A stretch of 64,000 nucleotides of DNA from an uncultured Acetatifactor sp. (GTDB lineage: Bacteria; Bacillota; Clostridia; Lachnospirales; Lachnospiraceae). Positions within the stretch are counted from its first letter, which is position 1; the number at the start of each line of letters is the position of its first letter. Made by a program: the position numbers and the translations under genes. Shown piece after piece: positions 9,107 to 17,819 of the stretch. The notes beneath the pieces are model-generated. The model had not been told where the DNA came from. It did not search any database and saw only the letters and a program-made list of their open reading frames with translations. The DNA is taken from positions 1 through 64,000 of the forward strand of contig CANPWA010000008.1 in assembly GCA_947581865.1 (NCBI GenBank), written 5' to 3'.

Positions 9107-9982
9107 TTAAGACTCCGGATTCATAATTTTGGTAAGTTTTGCGGCTACATCCGGCTGCATGGCGCCCAAAATCGCCGCCCGGTTCTCCGCGGGCATCGCC
9201 TCCAGGATATCCGCCACCAGATTCAGATCGTCCGTCATCTCTTCAAAAATACCCGCAGCCGCCTTGGGCTTCATCTGGGAGTACGCGGCGGCATAATCCT
9301 GTACCGCCTTATCTTTTTCCGTCTGCGCGACCACCTGCTTGTACAGATAATCCGCGGTATCCCGGTCCATGCTCTCATAATATTTCTGATATTCCTCTGC
9401 CCCCGGACCGTTCTCCGCATAGATGACCTCCTCGTAGAATTCCGTCCGAATGCGCTGAAACTCTATCTGCTTGGCCTCAAAGGGCTGGAGGCGCAGGACT
9501 TCCGCCTTCAGTGTATCGATATCCGAATCCTTTGTTTTCGCCTCGCTCTGCAGCTGTTCGATCTGTTTCTCTAAAGCCTCGATCTGATCCACGGCATCCC
9601 TCAGGCTGGTGTAGCCGCCGTATGCCTCCCCGTCGGTAGTCTCCGTCAGAGAGTTCCCCGGCAGGATCCTGTTGACCACGGGTACATCCTTCAAAACCGG
9701 CGTCAGCACCGAACTTCCGAAACCGCCCACATCCATCTTCACCACCACACAGATGATGGCAAGCCAGAGCACCACGATAAAGATGGTGGTAAAAAAGGTG
9801 GCAAGACCTCCGCCCTCATCCTCATCGTCAAGTTCATCCTCACGCCTGGCAATTTCCTTCGCCCTGCGCTTTGCCTCTTTTTTGCGCCCTTTCTCATCCT
9901 TCTTCAGCTGCTTTTTTTCGGATTGGATCTTCTTTTTTTCTTCCGCAGCGGCAATCTCCTGCGGGCTCATTTCCTTCGCCAT
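9107..9982 (-). CDS. YlxF/MgtE-N-like flagellar operon protein
   Basis: This membrane-anchored protein occupies the ylxF slot between fliJ and fliK. Residues 1-50 are extremely Lys/Glu-rich. One transmembrane helix (about 60-83, TTIFIVVLWLAIICVVV) follows, then a coiled coil (about 130-170), then a C-terminal MgtE-N-like helical repeat domain (about 210-291) with VADILEAMPAENRAAILGAM. MgtE-N-like proteins at this site are thought to act as flagellar chaperones or stator partners (MotE-like); that role is inference here. The 291 residues look complete. It is not a Mg2+ transporter, since the channel domain is absent. Confidence 0.8.
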   Translation of the reverse strand: MAKEMSPQEIAAAEEKKKIQSEKKQLKKDEKGRKKEAKRRAKEIARREDELDDEDEGGGLATFFTTIFIVVLWLAIICVVVKMDVGGFGSSVLTPVLKDVPVVNRILPGNSLTETTDGEAYGGYTSLRDAVDQIEALEKQIEQLQSEAKTKDSDIDTLKAEVLRLQPFEAKQIEFQRIRTEFYEEVIYAENGPGAEEYQKYYESMDRDTADYLYKQVVAQTEKDKAVQDYAAAYSQMKPKAAAGIFEEMTDDLNLVADILEAMPAENRAAILGAMQPDVAAKLTKIMNPES

Positions 9983-9986
9983 ATCG

Positions 9987-10436
9987 TTATCCCTCTTGCC
10001 TCTGACCGTAAGTGTAACTGGTCAGCTCGTCTATCACTTTACTCTCGGCGCGGTTCTCCTCGCGCAAAAACTCCTCAAACGCCTTCTCCCGCAGGGTCTC
10101 CTGCGTCTTTCTCTCCTGTATCGCCACAGTCATATGTGTCCGCGCCTCCTCCAGGTTCTTCCTCGCCTTCGCGACCCGGGTCTTCTGGGCATCGATATAG
10201 CTGTCCATGGTGAGGATGGCGTTTTTGTTGTCCTCGATCTCCCTCACGTTCAGCACGCCGTTCAAAAGCTGTCTGGCGCGGTTTTCATACCCCTGTTTCC
10301 TCTCGATCAGCGCCTGCAGTTTCTCCTCCTCCTGATCCAGCTGCATCCGGGCAGCGGAAAATTGCTGCTTTGCCTGATCCTCCATCTTGAGCTTGATATT
10401 CAATATATTCTGCAATCGGTAACGGAATCTCGCCAT
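9987..10436 (-). CDS. fliJ: Flagellar export chaperone FliJ
   Basis: FliJ is the coiled-coil stalk protein that works with the FliI ATPase and FlhA in flagellar export. The 149 residues start MARFRYRLQNILNIKLK, the typical FliJ opening, and are almost entirely heptad-like coiled coil. The gene starts 2 bases after the fliI stop, consistent with coupled translation. No catalytic motif is expected. Confidence 0.92.
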   Translation of the reverse strand: MARFRYRLQNILNIKLKMEDQAKQQFSAARMQLDQEEEKLQALIERKQGYENRARQLLNGVLNVREIEDNKNAILTMDSYIDAQKTRVAKARKNLEEARTHMTVAIQERKTQETLREKAFEEFLREENRAESKVIDELTSYTYGQRQEG

Positions 10437-10437
10437 T

Positions 10438-11754
10438 CTATCCGAACATCTCCTTCAACCGGCTGGAACTGTCCTCAAAATCCACTTTTTCGTCCGTCTC
10501 CTGGCATAAAAACTCATTCACTTCGTCAATTTTGCTGATGGCATAATCCACGGAAGGGTTGCTGCCGCTCTTGTAGGCGCCGATGTTGATCAGATCTTCT
10601 GCCTCATTGTAGGTGGCAAGCACATTCCTCAGCTTCCCGGCAGACTGCCTGTGCTCCCTGTCTGCTACCTGGCTCATGCACCTGGAAATGCTCTGCAGTA
10701 CATCGATCGCAGGATAATGGTTTTTGTGCGCCAGTTTCCTGTCCAGCATGATATGACCGTCCAAAATACTGCGGGCAGTATCGGTGATGGGCTCGTTGAA
10801 ATCATCGCCGTCCACCAGCACGGTGTAAAGCCCCGTGATGGAGCCTTTTGCAGCTCTGCCTGCCCGCTCTAACAGCTTGGGCATCTCGGAGTACACACTG
10901 GGGGGATATCCTCTGGTCACGGGCGGTTCTCCGCTGGCGAGCCCGATCTCTCTCTGGGCCATGGAAAAACGGGTCAGCGAGTCCATCATGAGCAGCACGT
11001 CCCTGCCCTGATCCCTGAAATATTCCGCGATCGCCGTGGCAGTCTTGGCTGCCATCTTGCGCTCCAGTGCAGGACGGTCCGAGGTGGCGACCACCACCAC
11101 CGAGCGTTTCATGCCTTCCTCGCCCAGGTCCCTCTCTATAAACTCGCGCACCTCCCTGCCGCGCTCTCCGATCAGTGCGATGACATTGATGTCCGCTTTG
11201 GTATTTCGAGCAAACATGCCCATCAGCGTGGATTTTCCCACACCGGAACCGGCAAAAATGCCGATGCGCTGCCCCTTGCCCACCGTGATCAGCCCGTCCA
11301 CTGCGCGCACGCCCAAAGACAGGATCTCATCAATGATCGCCCGCGCCATGGGGTCGGGCGGATTGGCGTCCACGGGATACTCTACACCGCTGATGCGGGT
11401 CCCGTCTGCCGGGATGCCCATCCCGTTTAAGGTTTTGCCCAGCAGCTCCTTTCCCACCGTCACCGTCAGCGGATAACCGGTATTTTCCACCACGCAGCCC
11501 AGCCCGATGCCTTCCACATTATCATAGGGCATGAGCAGTGTCTTTTTGTCCTTAAAACCAACGACTTCTGCCAAAATCGGCGTAAGCCCCAGCTCCTCGT
11601 CCGGGATGATCCGACATAAATCTCCCAGCTTGGCATCCGGCCCCGCCGACTCAATGGTGAGCCCCACCACATTCACAACCTTGCCCAGCCTGCGAAAATA
11701 AGTGCGCTCTGTCAATCTTGTATATTTTGTAAAATCGATTCCCGGTGTCCTCAA
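10438..11754 (-). CDS. fliI: Flagellum-specific ATPase FliI
   Basis: FliI is the hexameric F1-beta-like ATPase that energises flagellar protein export. The 438 residues include Walker A GSGVGKST (residues 169-176), Walker B VLLMMDSLTR and the family signature PPSVYSEMPKLLERAGR. I use a TTG start at 11754, because the resulting N-terminus (residues 20-40, FRRLGKVVNVVGLTIESAGPD) lines up with the family and no nearby ATG in frame does so. It lies 26 bp downstream of fliH. Confidence 0.95.
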   Translation of the reverse strand: MRTPGIDFTKYTRLTERTYFRRLGKVVNVVGLTIESAGPDAKLGDLCRIIPDEELGLTPILAEVVGFKDKKTLLMPYDNVEGIGLGCVVENTGYPLTVTVGKELLGKTLNGMGIPADGTRISGVEYPVDANPPDPMARAIIDEILSLGVRAVDGLITVGKGQRIGIFAGSGVGKSTLMGMFARNTKADINVIALIGERGREVREFIERDLGEEGMKRSVVVVATSDRPALERKMAAKTATAIAEYFRDQGRDVLLMMDSLTRFSMAQREIGLASGEPPVTRGYPPSVYSEMPKLLERAGRAAKGSITGLYTVLVDGDDFNEPITDTARSILDGHIMLDRKLAHKNHYPAIDVLQSISRCMSQVADREHRQSAGKLRNVLATYNEAEDLINIGAYKSGSNPSVDYAISKIDEVNEFLCQETDEKVDFEDSSSRLKEMFG

Positions 11755-11780
11755 TCTCCAACGCTCCGTTCATCCCAAAA

Positions 11781-12686
11781 TCATCGGGAAACTTCCTTTT
11801 CATAGGACAGAAGACTCAGCTTCTGCCCCAGCTCTGTAAGCTGTGTCCCCAGCCCGCAGTCAAAGATGCCGCCTTCCGTCTCGATCATACACTCGTTATG
11901 CTTTAAAGTGTGATCCTCCACCAGCTCCAGTGTCGCGCCGGGAGAGGTGAGCGCAGCCAACAGCGTCTTTTTCTCCATGGTCACATAGGGATAATCCTCC
12001 GCGGACACATGCACCAGGAAATTTCTTCCCTCTATCCTGCGCACCGCCGCGTCGATCAGATACAGCAGAACTGCCCGGTAGGAGGACAGCTCCACACCGA
12101 AGAGATGCTCGTACACCCCGGTGAGGGCATCCACGAACTTCGGCTCGAGCTCATCCACCATTCCCTGATACTCTGCCTCCAGATCCTTCCGTTTCTTTTC
12201 CAGTTCCCGTTCCTTCACCGCATACTCGCTCTGCGCCTGTTCCCTGCCCTCACGGTAGCCCTGTTCCCTGGCGTCGGCAAGCGTCTTCTCCCGTTTCGCC
12301 TCAGCGTCTTTCTGCGCCTTCCTGCGGATGTCTTGTGCATCCTCCCGCGCCTGTGCAAGGATCTCCTCCGCCTGCACTCTGGCCTCCTCTACAAGCTTCT
12401 CCGGGTCAGGGCGGACGCTCTGCGTCTCTCCGGATGGCGGATCCGCCTTGATGACATTTCCGTGGAGTTCATCGCCCTCATCCGAAGACGCCCCGTCCAC
12501 ACGCTCCGCGTTCAGCCCAGAGAAGAAACCGCCGGCATCCGGTTCTGAGGTTTCCATGCCTTCCGCTCCGTGCCGGTGCGCCGTCATCTCCTCAATGCGG
12601 CGCGCAGCCAGCTCATTCGTGTCTATCACTCTCTTCTCCACATCCTGCAGACTGGCAAACCCCATCTTTAACAAATTACTAGACAA
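11781..12686 (-). CDS. fliH: Flagellar assembly protein FliH
   Basis: FliH is the peripheral stalk protein that regulates FliI and recruits it to the export gate. The likely start is a TTG at 12686 overlapping the end of fliG, with GGAGG about 11 bases upstream, giving MSSNLLKMGFASLQ and 301 residues. An in-frame ATG at 12731 would add 15 residues read in the fliG overlap and looks less natural. A long charged coiled coil (about 95-185) precedes a V-ATPase E-subunit-like C-terminal domain. The start is uncertain. Confidence 0.88.
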   Translation of the reverse strand: MSSNLLKMGFASLQDVEKRVIDTNELAARRIEEMTAHRHGAEGMETSEPDAGGFFSGLNAERVDGASSDEGDELHGNVIKADPPSGETQSVRPDPEKLVEEARVQAEEILAQAREDAQDIRRKAQKDAEAKREKTLADAREQGYREGREQAQSEYAVKERELEKKRKDLEAEYQGMVDELEPKFVDALTGVYEHLFGVELSSYRAVLLYLIDAAVRRIEGRNFLVHVSAEDYPYVTMEKKTLLAALTSPGATLELVEDHTLKHNECMIETEGGIFDCGLGTQLTELGQKLSLLSYEKEVSR

Positions 12687-13698
12687 CGATCTCGTCACCT
12701 CCACCTCTGGAGATAACGATTTCTCCCGCATCTTCCAGCTTGCGGATAATATTTACAATCTTCTGCTGCGCTTCCTCCACATCCTTCATGCGGACAGGTC
12801 CCATAAACTCCATGTCCTCTTTGATCATCGTGGCAAGACGCTTGGAGAGGTTGTTGAAGATCGCGGTCTGCACCTGCTCGTTTGCTCCCTTCAGGGCGAT
12901 CTCCAGATCGTTGTTGTCCACATCCCGCAGCACGCGCTGGATCGCGCGGTCGTCCAGAAGCAGTACATCCTCGAACACAAACATCTTCTTTCGGATCTCG
13001 TCCGCCAGCTCCGGCTCCTCGATCTCCAAAGTCTCCATGATATGTTTCTCGGTGCCGCGATCCACAGTGTTCAGGATCTCCACCACAGCGTCCACGCCGC
13101 CGATCACCGTATAATCCTGATTTACCAGGCTCGCCAGTTTGGACTCGAGCACCTTTTCCACCTCCTTGATGACATCGGGGCTGGTGCGGTCCATGGTCGC
13201 GATACGTTTTGCCACATCCGCCTGTCTGTCGGGGGGAAGCGCGGACACGATCATCGCGGCCTGTCCCGGGGACAGATAAGACAAAATCAACGCGATCGTC
13301 TGGGGATGCTCATCCTGTATAAAGTTGATCAGCTGAGAGGCATCGGTCTTGCGGACAAACTCGAAAGGCTTCACCTGCAGGGAAGCCGTCAGCTTTCCGA
13401 TCACCTCCATCGCCTTCTCCGTCCCCAGCGCCTTGTCCAAAAGCTCCTTGGCATACCCGATACCGCCCTCCGCGATATACTGCTGGGCAAGGCAGACCTC
13501 ATAGAATTCATTGATGACTGCCTCCTTCAGCTGAGGCGTCACACTTCTGGTGTTGGCGATCTCCAGTGTCAGTTCCTCTATCTCATCCTCCTTCAGGTGT
13601 TTAAACAACCCTGCGGAGCGCTCGGGTCCAAGAGAGATCAATAAGATCGCCGCCTTCTGCAGTCCTGTGATCTCATTCTCCGCGCTGCCATTTCTCAC
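12679..13698 (-). CDS. fliG: Flagellar motor switch protein FliG
   Basis: FliG is the rotor protein contacted by MotA. The N-terminal domain (TGLQKAAILLISLG), the middle domain with EHPQTIALILSYL, and the C-terminal torque helix region (MFVFEDVLLLDDRAIQRVLR) with its charged residues are all present. Of two in-frame GTG codons (13707 and 13698) I prefer 13698, because AAGGAGA then sits 9-10 bases upstream, giving 339 residues. It follows fliF by 29 bp and overlaps fliH. Confidence 0.95.
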   Translation of the reverse strand: MRNGSAENEITGLQKAAILLISLGPERSAGLFKHLKEDEIEELTLEIANTRSVTPQLKEAVINEFYEVCLAQQYIAEGGIGYAKELLDKALGTEKAMEVIGKLTASLQVKPFEFVRKTDASQLINFIQDEHPQTIALILSYLSPGQAAMIVSALPPDRQADVAKRIATMDRTSPDVIKEVEKVLESKLASLVNQDYTVIGGVDAVVEILNTVDRGTEKHIMETLEIEEPELADEIRKKMFVFEDVLLLDDRAIQRVLRDVDNNDLEIALKGANEQVQTAIFNNLSKRLATMIKEDMEFMGPVRMKDVEEAQQKIVNIIRKLEDAGEIVISRGGGDEIVV

Positions 13699-13727
13699 AA
13701 TCCGCACTCTCCTTCCACATCCCGGTC

Positions 13728-15320
13728 TTACCAGTCCTCACCGAGCCAGTTGCGCAGCAGCGCAGCGGCAGCTTCCGGGTTTTCGTCCACGAATTTCTCT
13801 ATCATCTTACGGGTCTCCGACTTGTTCTCCACCTCAATATCCTCCAGCTCCTCCTGGGGAGTAGACTGCAGGAGGCTCTCCACGGAAAGCTCCTCCTCCT
13901 GGGCGGCATGGCGTCTGCTGCTCATGCTGCGCAGCACCACAAAGCCCAACAGAGCCAGGATCAGGATCAGCATAATGATGGCAGAGACATTGGTCCAGTC
14001 CACGCTCAGCCCCGGGCTGTCGACAAACACCGGCGTCTCATAGGCGACGATGGTGATATTCTCCACCGGGATCCGGGTGGCATTGTGCGCCATATTGTAA
14101 TAGTCCTGATCCACCTCGAGTTTGACGTCCGCGGCATTGTTCAGCTTGAACTCCTCCCAGCTGATACCGTCCAGAAGCCCCTGCCTCTTTACGTCTTCCT
14201 CCCGGTACTCATGGTAGCGCAGGAGGGCAATGGACATATGGGAATTATTATAGTTGATCGCCCCCGCGGGGATCGTCTTATATTGAATATTCTCGTTGGG
14301 CAGATAATCCTCGTGCAGCTCGCTCTGGGTAGAGGAAGAATTGTTGGCATCGGGGCTCACATACACATCCTCGTCATTGGAGTCTGAGCCCGGCACATAG
14401 GAGCCGCTGTTTTCATTCTCCGACTCATATGTCTCACGCATTGCCAGATATCCCTCGTCACGCCCCTCTTCCACGGTGTAACGCTTCGCCGTCTCCTCAT
14501 AGGTGGCGTAATCCATATCCAGACTGCAGGTCACTTCCGCATTGTTAAACTGATTGGTTCCGATCAGCACATTCTTGACCTGAAACGCCACCATGGACTG
14601 CCCCTGATTTTGCAGCTCCTGCATGGAGCTTGCGATCCCTGCGGAGGAATAATCGTCTCCGCCCGCAAAGAGCAGCTCCGAATTGGAGTCCAGTATGGTG
14701 ATGTTGGACGTGGTGTCATTCCCCAGCCAGCTGGCCACTGCCCGCGCCATATTCGCCGCATTGGCAGAGGTAAAGGTCCCGTCCAGCTCCAGCTTGATAT
14801 AAGCGCTGGACTCCTGCCTCTCCCTGGAGAGCGTCCCCTTTTGTTCCGGTATATGTAACAGCACATCCGCGCTCTTGACATTCTCGAAAGAAGTGAGATT
14901 TTTTTCCAGCTTGCTCTCGTATGCCTCCAGCGTCAGCTTTTCCTTGTCCGAAGCCGTAGTGGAAATGCTGCCGTTCAACGCCTGCTGGATCGTGTATTCG
15001 TCCGCTCCGTAGCCTGCCGATCCCAGTGCCCACACTGCCGTCGGATACTGGCTGACCTCAACGCTGAACCGCAGACCGTCCGCGGAGGGCTTGAAGGTAA
15101 TGCCCGCTTCGGTGAGCAGGTTTTCCACTTCCGCCGCCTCAGCCGCACTTTCACAGGTGAACAGATCCGTATACTGAGGCTGTGACGTCACATATATGAT
15201 GATTCCAAAAGCAAAGATAACCGTTGCCGCCAGACCGATGATGATGGTCTTCTGCCGCGAGGTGAACCGGTTCCACCACTCTATCACCTTCTGCAGGATT
15301 TCCCTTAATCTTTCAGGCAT
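13728..15320 (-). CDS. fliF: Flagellar MS-ring protein FliF
   Basis: FliF forms the membrane-embedded MS ring on which the basal body is built. The 530 residues have a first transmembrane helix (about 26-46, IIIGLAATVIFAFGIIIYV), the RBM periplasmic region with VSQYPTAVWALGSAGYG, a low-complexity Ser/Asn/Asp loop near 295-335, a second helix (about 440-462) and a cytoplasmic FliG-binding tail ending LLRNWLGEDW. It is followed directly by fliG. Nothing is missing. Confidence 0.96.
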   Translation of the reverse strand: MPERLREILQKVIEWWNRFTSRQKTIIIGLAATVIFAFGIIIYVTSQPQYTDLFTCESAAEAAEVENLLTEAGITFKPSADGLRFSVEVSQYPTAVWALGSAGYGADEYTIQQALNGSISTTASDKEKLTLEAYESKLEKNLTSFENVKSADVLLHIPEQKGTLSRERQESSAYIKLELDGTFTSANAANMARAVASWLGNDTTSNITILDSNSELLFAGGDDYSSAGIASSMQELQNQGQSMVAFQVKNVLIGTNQFNNAEVTCSLDMDYATYEETAKRYTVEEGRDEGYLAMRETYESENENSGSYVPGSDSNDEDVYVSPDANNSSSTQSELHEDYLPNENIQYKTIPAGAINYNNSHMSIALLRYHEYREEDVKRQGLLDGISWEEFKLNNAADVKLEVDQDYYNMAHNATRIPVENITIVAYETPVFVDSPGLSVDWTNVSAIIMLILILALLGFVVLRSMSSRRHAAQEEELSVESLLQSTPQEELEDIEVENKSETRKMIEKFVDENPEAAAALLRNWLGEDW

Positions 15321-15357
15321 GACATTTCTCCCGTCTTATGTATTGTCCTGCCGATGC

Positions 15358-15705
15358 CTAAATCTGCATCTGCATCAATTCTTTATACGCATCCAGCAGA
15401 CGGTCCCTGATCGCCACCGTGTACTGCAGCGCCGTCGATGCCTTTTGAAGCGCGATCGTCAGATCATGGGTATTCTCCGTCTCCCCCAGGGCGAACCGGA
15501 TCTCCTCGTTCTCCATATCCGACAAATAGCTGTTGGTGGTCTTAATATTGTCGATGGCAGTGCCTAACAGCGCGCCGAACATATTGCCGTCCACCGTGCC
15601 GTTTTTCTTTGCCAGATCCTCCGAGACGGAGTCGGCAGGATTCACCGTGCGCAGCGCAGCTGCGCGGTCAATTCCGTTCAATGCCGCGATTGCCGACAGA
15701 TCCAT
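15358..15705 (-). CDS. fliE: Flagellar hook-basal body protein FliE
   Basis: FliE connects the MS ring to the rod and export gate. The 115-residue length is normal, and the C-terminal half carries the family signature, with ALQKASTALQYTVAIRDRLL followed by AYKELMQMQI. The start MDLSAIAALNGIDRAAALR is preceded by a GGAGGA-like site in the 12-base gap after flgC. The position between flgC and fliF is canonical. Confidence 0.94.
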   Translation of the reverse strand: MDLSAIAALNGIDRAAALRTVNPADSVSEDLAKKNGTVDGNMFGALLGTAIDNIKTTNSYLSDMENEEIRFALGETENTHDLTIALQKASTALQYTVAIRDRLLDAYKELMQMQI

Positions 15706-15717
15706 ACTTTAATCCTC

Positions 15718-16170
15718 CTACTGCTGTGACAGCTGCAGCCCCTGAAGCGCCATGGACTTGCTGGCGTTAAATGCCGTTGCGTTTGCCTCGTAAGCGCGGC
15801 TGGCATCGATCAGGTTTGTCATCTCTGTCACAATATTTACATTGGGATAAGTCACATAACCGTTCTCATCCGCATCGGGATGGGAGGGGTCATATACCAT
15901 ATTCTGCTCCGACTCGGTATCTTCATAGATACCGTTTACCTTCACGCCCTGCCCCACATAGGCGGCAGTCGCACCCTTCAACACCTTGTGGAAATCCTGG
16001 GAGCGGTCTGCCCCCTTCGTGGCAAAGGTGACGATCTTGCGCACATAGGGCGTGCCGTCCTCCGTCCGGGTCGTGTCGGCATTCGCCACATTTTCCGCGA
16101 TGGTGTCCATGCGCAGCCTCTGGGCAGTCATACCGGATGCGTTTATGTTAAAAGCCGAAAACATACTCAT
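15718..16170 (-). CDS. flgC: Flagellar proximal rod protein FlgC
   Basis: FlgC is a rod subunit. The N-terminal rod motif (FSAFNINASGMTAQRLRMD, then IAENVANADT) and the C-terminal motif (LIDASRAYEANATAFNASK) are intact, and 150 residues is the expected size. AGGAGG lies directly upstream of the ATG at 16170, in the short gap that also contains the duplicated flgB 3' end. Confidence 0.96.
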   Translation of the reverse strand: MSMFSAFNINASGMTAQRLRMDTIAENVANADTTRTEDGTPYVRKIVTFATKGADRSQDFHKVLKGATAAYVGQGVKVNGIYEDTESEQNMVYDPSHPDADENGYVTYPNVNIVTEMTNLIDASRAYEANATAFNASKSMALQGLQLSQQ

Positions 16171-16190
16171 ATCAATACCTCCTGTGGCAG

Positions 16191-16256
16191 ATCACTTCAT
16201 GACTGACTGCAGATCACTTCATCACTGACTGCAGATTACTTCATCACCGACTGCAG
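16191..16256 (-). repeat. Three 22-bp tandem copies of the flgB 3' end
   Basis: Units lie at 16191-16212, 16213-16234 and 16235-16256. The unit nearest flgB contains the last codons and the TAA stop; the next two are near-identical copies (1-3 mismatches each) with TGA at the equivalent position. The copies therefore lie outside the coding sequence, between flgB and the flgC ribosome-binding site. Confidence 0.92.
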
Positions 16257-16625
16257 ATTCTCAAACTCCTGATTGATGCCTGCAAGCAGTCCCTGGTATT
16301 TCAGCTGGTTCTCCGCCAGCATCACATTCTCGTTCTCAATATCCACATTGTTGCCGTCCAGACGGTAGGCATAATCGGCATAATCCGTATACACCTGCGG
16401 TCTCAGCCTTGACAGCACAACATGCCCCACTTTGCTGTCCATGGACTCATACCGGCAATCCCCCAGAGCTTTCCTGAGTTCCGACTCAAAGTCCACATCC
16501 TGCCTCTTGTAATAAGGCGTATCCACATTCGCGATATTGTTGGACAACGCCTGATTGCGCAGCCAGCTCGCATCCGCTGCCTTGTCCAGCACATTGATGT
16601 AATCAAACGCATTGGTGTTGATCAT
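16236..16625 (-). CDS. flgB: Flagellar proximal rod protein FlgB
   Basis: FlgB is the first gene of the flagellar series and a rod subunit. I start at the ATG at 16625 (MINTNAFDYINVLDKAAD), which has AAGGAG seven bases upstream; a longer in-frame frame begins at 16661 without support. The family motif (NQALSNNIANVDTPYYKRQD) and the C-terminal helix (NQLKYQGLLAGINQEFENL) are complete in 129 residues. Its 3' end has been triplicated downstream. Confidence 0.94.
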   Translation of the reverse strand: MINTNAFDYINVLDKAADASWLRNQALSNNIANVDTPYYKRQDVDFESELRKALGDCRYESMDSKVGHVVLSRLRPQVYTDYADYAYRLDGNNVDIENENVMLAENQLKYQGLLAGINQEFENLQSVMK

Positions 16626-16680
16626 AGCATACTCCTTTCCCAGTCCGAACAGCCCGGGCACATTGTACCCACACTATACT

Positions 16681-16708
16681 ATTATAAATATTTTTGAAAA
16701 AAAGACAA
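16681..16708 (-). promoter_or_regulatory. SigA-type promoter of the flagellar operon
   Basis: The minus strand has TTGTCT (16703-16708), 16 bases, then a perfect TATAAT (16681-16686), about 56 bp upstream of flgB. An A/T-rich stretch fills the spacer. It is well placed to transcribe flgB onward and lies downstream of the codY terminator, so the flagellar genes need not depend on codY read-through. Confidence 0.75.
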
Positions 16709-16771
16709 TAGCTTTTTCCAAATTCCAACAATTGCCGCCCGGGCAAAAACCGTCGGGCAGGATTTCCGTTC

Positions 16772-16816
16772 CCAAAAAACAAAAAAGGATTTACCGCACC
16801 GACAATAAATCCTTTT
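16772..16816 (-). terminator. Intrinsic terminator after codY
   Basis: On the minus strand, AAAAGGATTTA (from 16816) pairs perfectly with TAAATCCTTTT (to 16783) around a 12-base loop, and a T-rich run (TTTTGTTTTTTG) follows down to 16772. It ends the topA-codY unit before the flgB promoter. Confidence 0.8.
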
Positions 16817-16877
16817 ATCTTTCCGTTTCAATATCAATCCGTTTTATTCTGTTTTTGCCGCCGGAGCCTGAAGTTTT

Positions 16878-17666
16878 TCAGTTCCTCTGGTTCTGACGCT
16901 TCAGCTCCTCGATCTCGTCGAACACCACATCGTTCAACACCTTGATGTAGGTTCCCTTCATGCCGGAAGAACGGGATTCGATCACTCCCGCGCTCTCGAA
17001 TTTGCGGAGAGCATTGACGATGACCGAGCGCGTGATCCCCACCCGGTCCGCGATCTTGCTCGCCACAAGGATCCCTTCCATACCGTTTAACTCGTCAAAA
17101 ATATGGGTGATAGCCTCCATCTCCGAGAAAGAAAGCGTGCTGATCGCCGATTTGACGACCGCCACCTTGCGGCTCTCCTCCGCGCTCTCCTCGTTCACTG
17201 CCCGGAGCATCTCCAGCCCTACCACCGTTGTGCCATACTCACAGAGAATGATGTCGTCAATATCATACTGGGAATCACACTTATAGATAAACAGCGTTCC
17301 AAGGCGCTCGCCCGCGATCTCGATGGGGGCAATGGTCGCCTGGAACCTGCGGATCCCTTCGCTCTCAAACCCCAGCGTCTCCAGATTGACATTCTCCTTG
17401 GTGGAGAGCACACCCAGCAGACGCTCATTGAGCATGGAGTCGATAAATCCCCCCACGCCCTCATCGATCAGTTCCCCGATCATGTCCACGCCGTCGCATT
17501 TGCCGGATCCCAGTACCTTGCCCTTGCGGCTGATCACCAGCACATTTGAGTTGAGGATCTCCCGCATCACTTTACATATATCATTAAAAACAACTTTGCC
17601 GGAATTGTTATTGTGCAGCAATTTCCCAATTTTTCTAGTCTTATCCAACAACTGTACGCTGCTCAT
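16878..17666 (-). CDS. codY: GTP-sensing transcriptional pleiotropic repressor CodY
   Basis: CodY senses branched-chain amino acids and GTP and controls nutrient, motility and virulence genes in Firmicutes. The 262 residues show the N-terminal GAF ligand domain (about 1-155) and a C-terminal winged helix (about 200-255) with the recognition region SKIADRVGITRSVIVNALRK. It sits between topA and flgB, a common Clostridia arrangement. I found no convincing 15-bp CodY operator in the adjacent promoters, so autoregulation or flagellar control is not shown here. Confidence 0.97.
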   Translation of the reverse strand: MSSVQLLDKTRKIGKLLHNNNSGKVVFNDICKVMREILNSNVLVISRKGKVLGSGKCDGVDMIGELIDEGVGGFIDSMLNERLLGVLSTKENVNLETLGFESEGIRRFQATIAPIEIAGERLGTLFIYKCDSQYDIDDIILCEYGTTVVGLEMLRAVNEESAEESRKVAVVKSAISTLSFSEMEAITHIFDELNGMEGILVASKIADRVGITRSVIVNALRKFESAGVIESRSSGMKGTYIKVLNDVVFDEIEELKRQNQRN

Positions 17667-17743
17667 AAAATATCCTCCGTCTGTAAAAAGAAACCGGGCA
17701 GTTTGTGAATGTTCCTCCTGCCTTCAATATCTCACACATGGAT

Positions 17744-17749
17744 ATTTTA
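17744..17749 (-). promoter_or_regulatory. Possible extended -10 promoter of codY
   Basis: The minus strand has TGTTAAAAT, an extended -10 (TGn before TAAAAT), about 78 bp upstream of codY, in the A/T-rich 153-bp gap after topA. I see no clear -35 at the right distance. A TTGACT lies further upstream with unsuitable spacing. codY could also be transcribed from topA. Confidence 0.3.
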
Positions 17750-17819
17750 ACACATAACAAAACAAATTACAATGTAAAAATAGTCAATTTCATATTTTTA
17801 TGCAAATTTATTTGACAAT

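Noticed and set aside
16652-16744. GCCCGGGC palindromes (16652-16659, 16737-16744) flanking the flgB promoter as a flagellar inversion switch
   Set aside because: The match is only 8 bp and self-complementary, and no other homology surrounds it. No recombinase is adjacent.
16626-17819. CodY operator near codY or flgB
   Set aside because: I found no site close to the AATTTTCWGAAAATT consensus.
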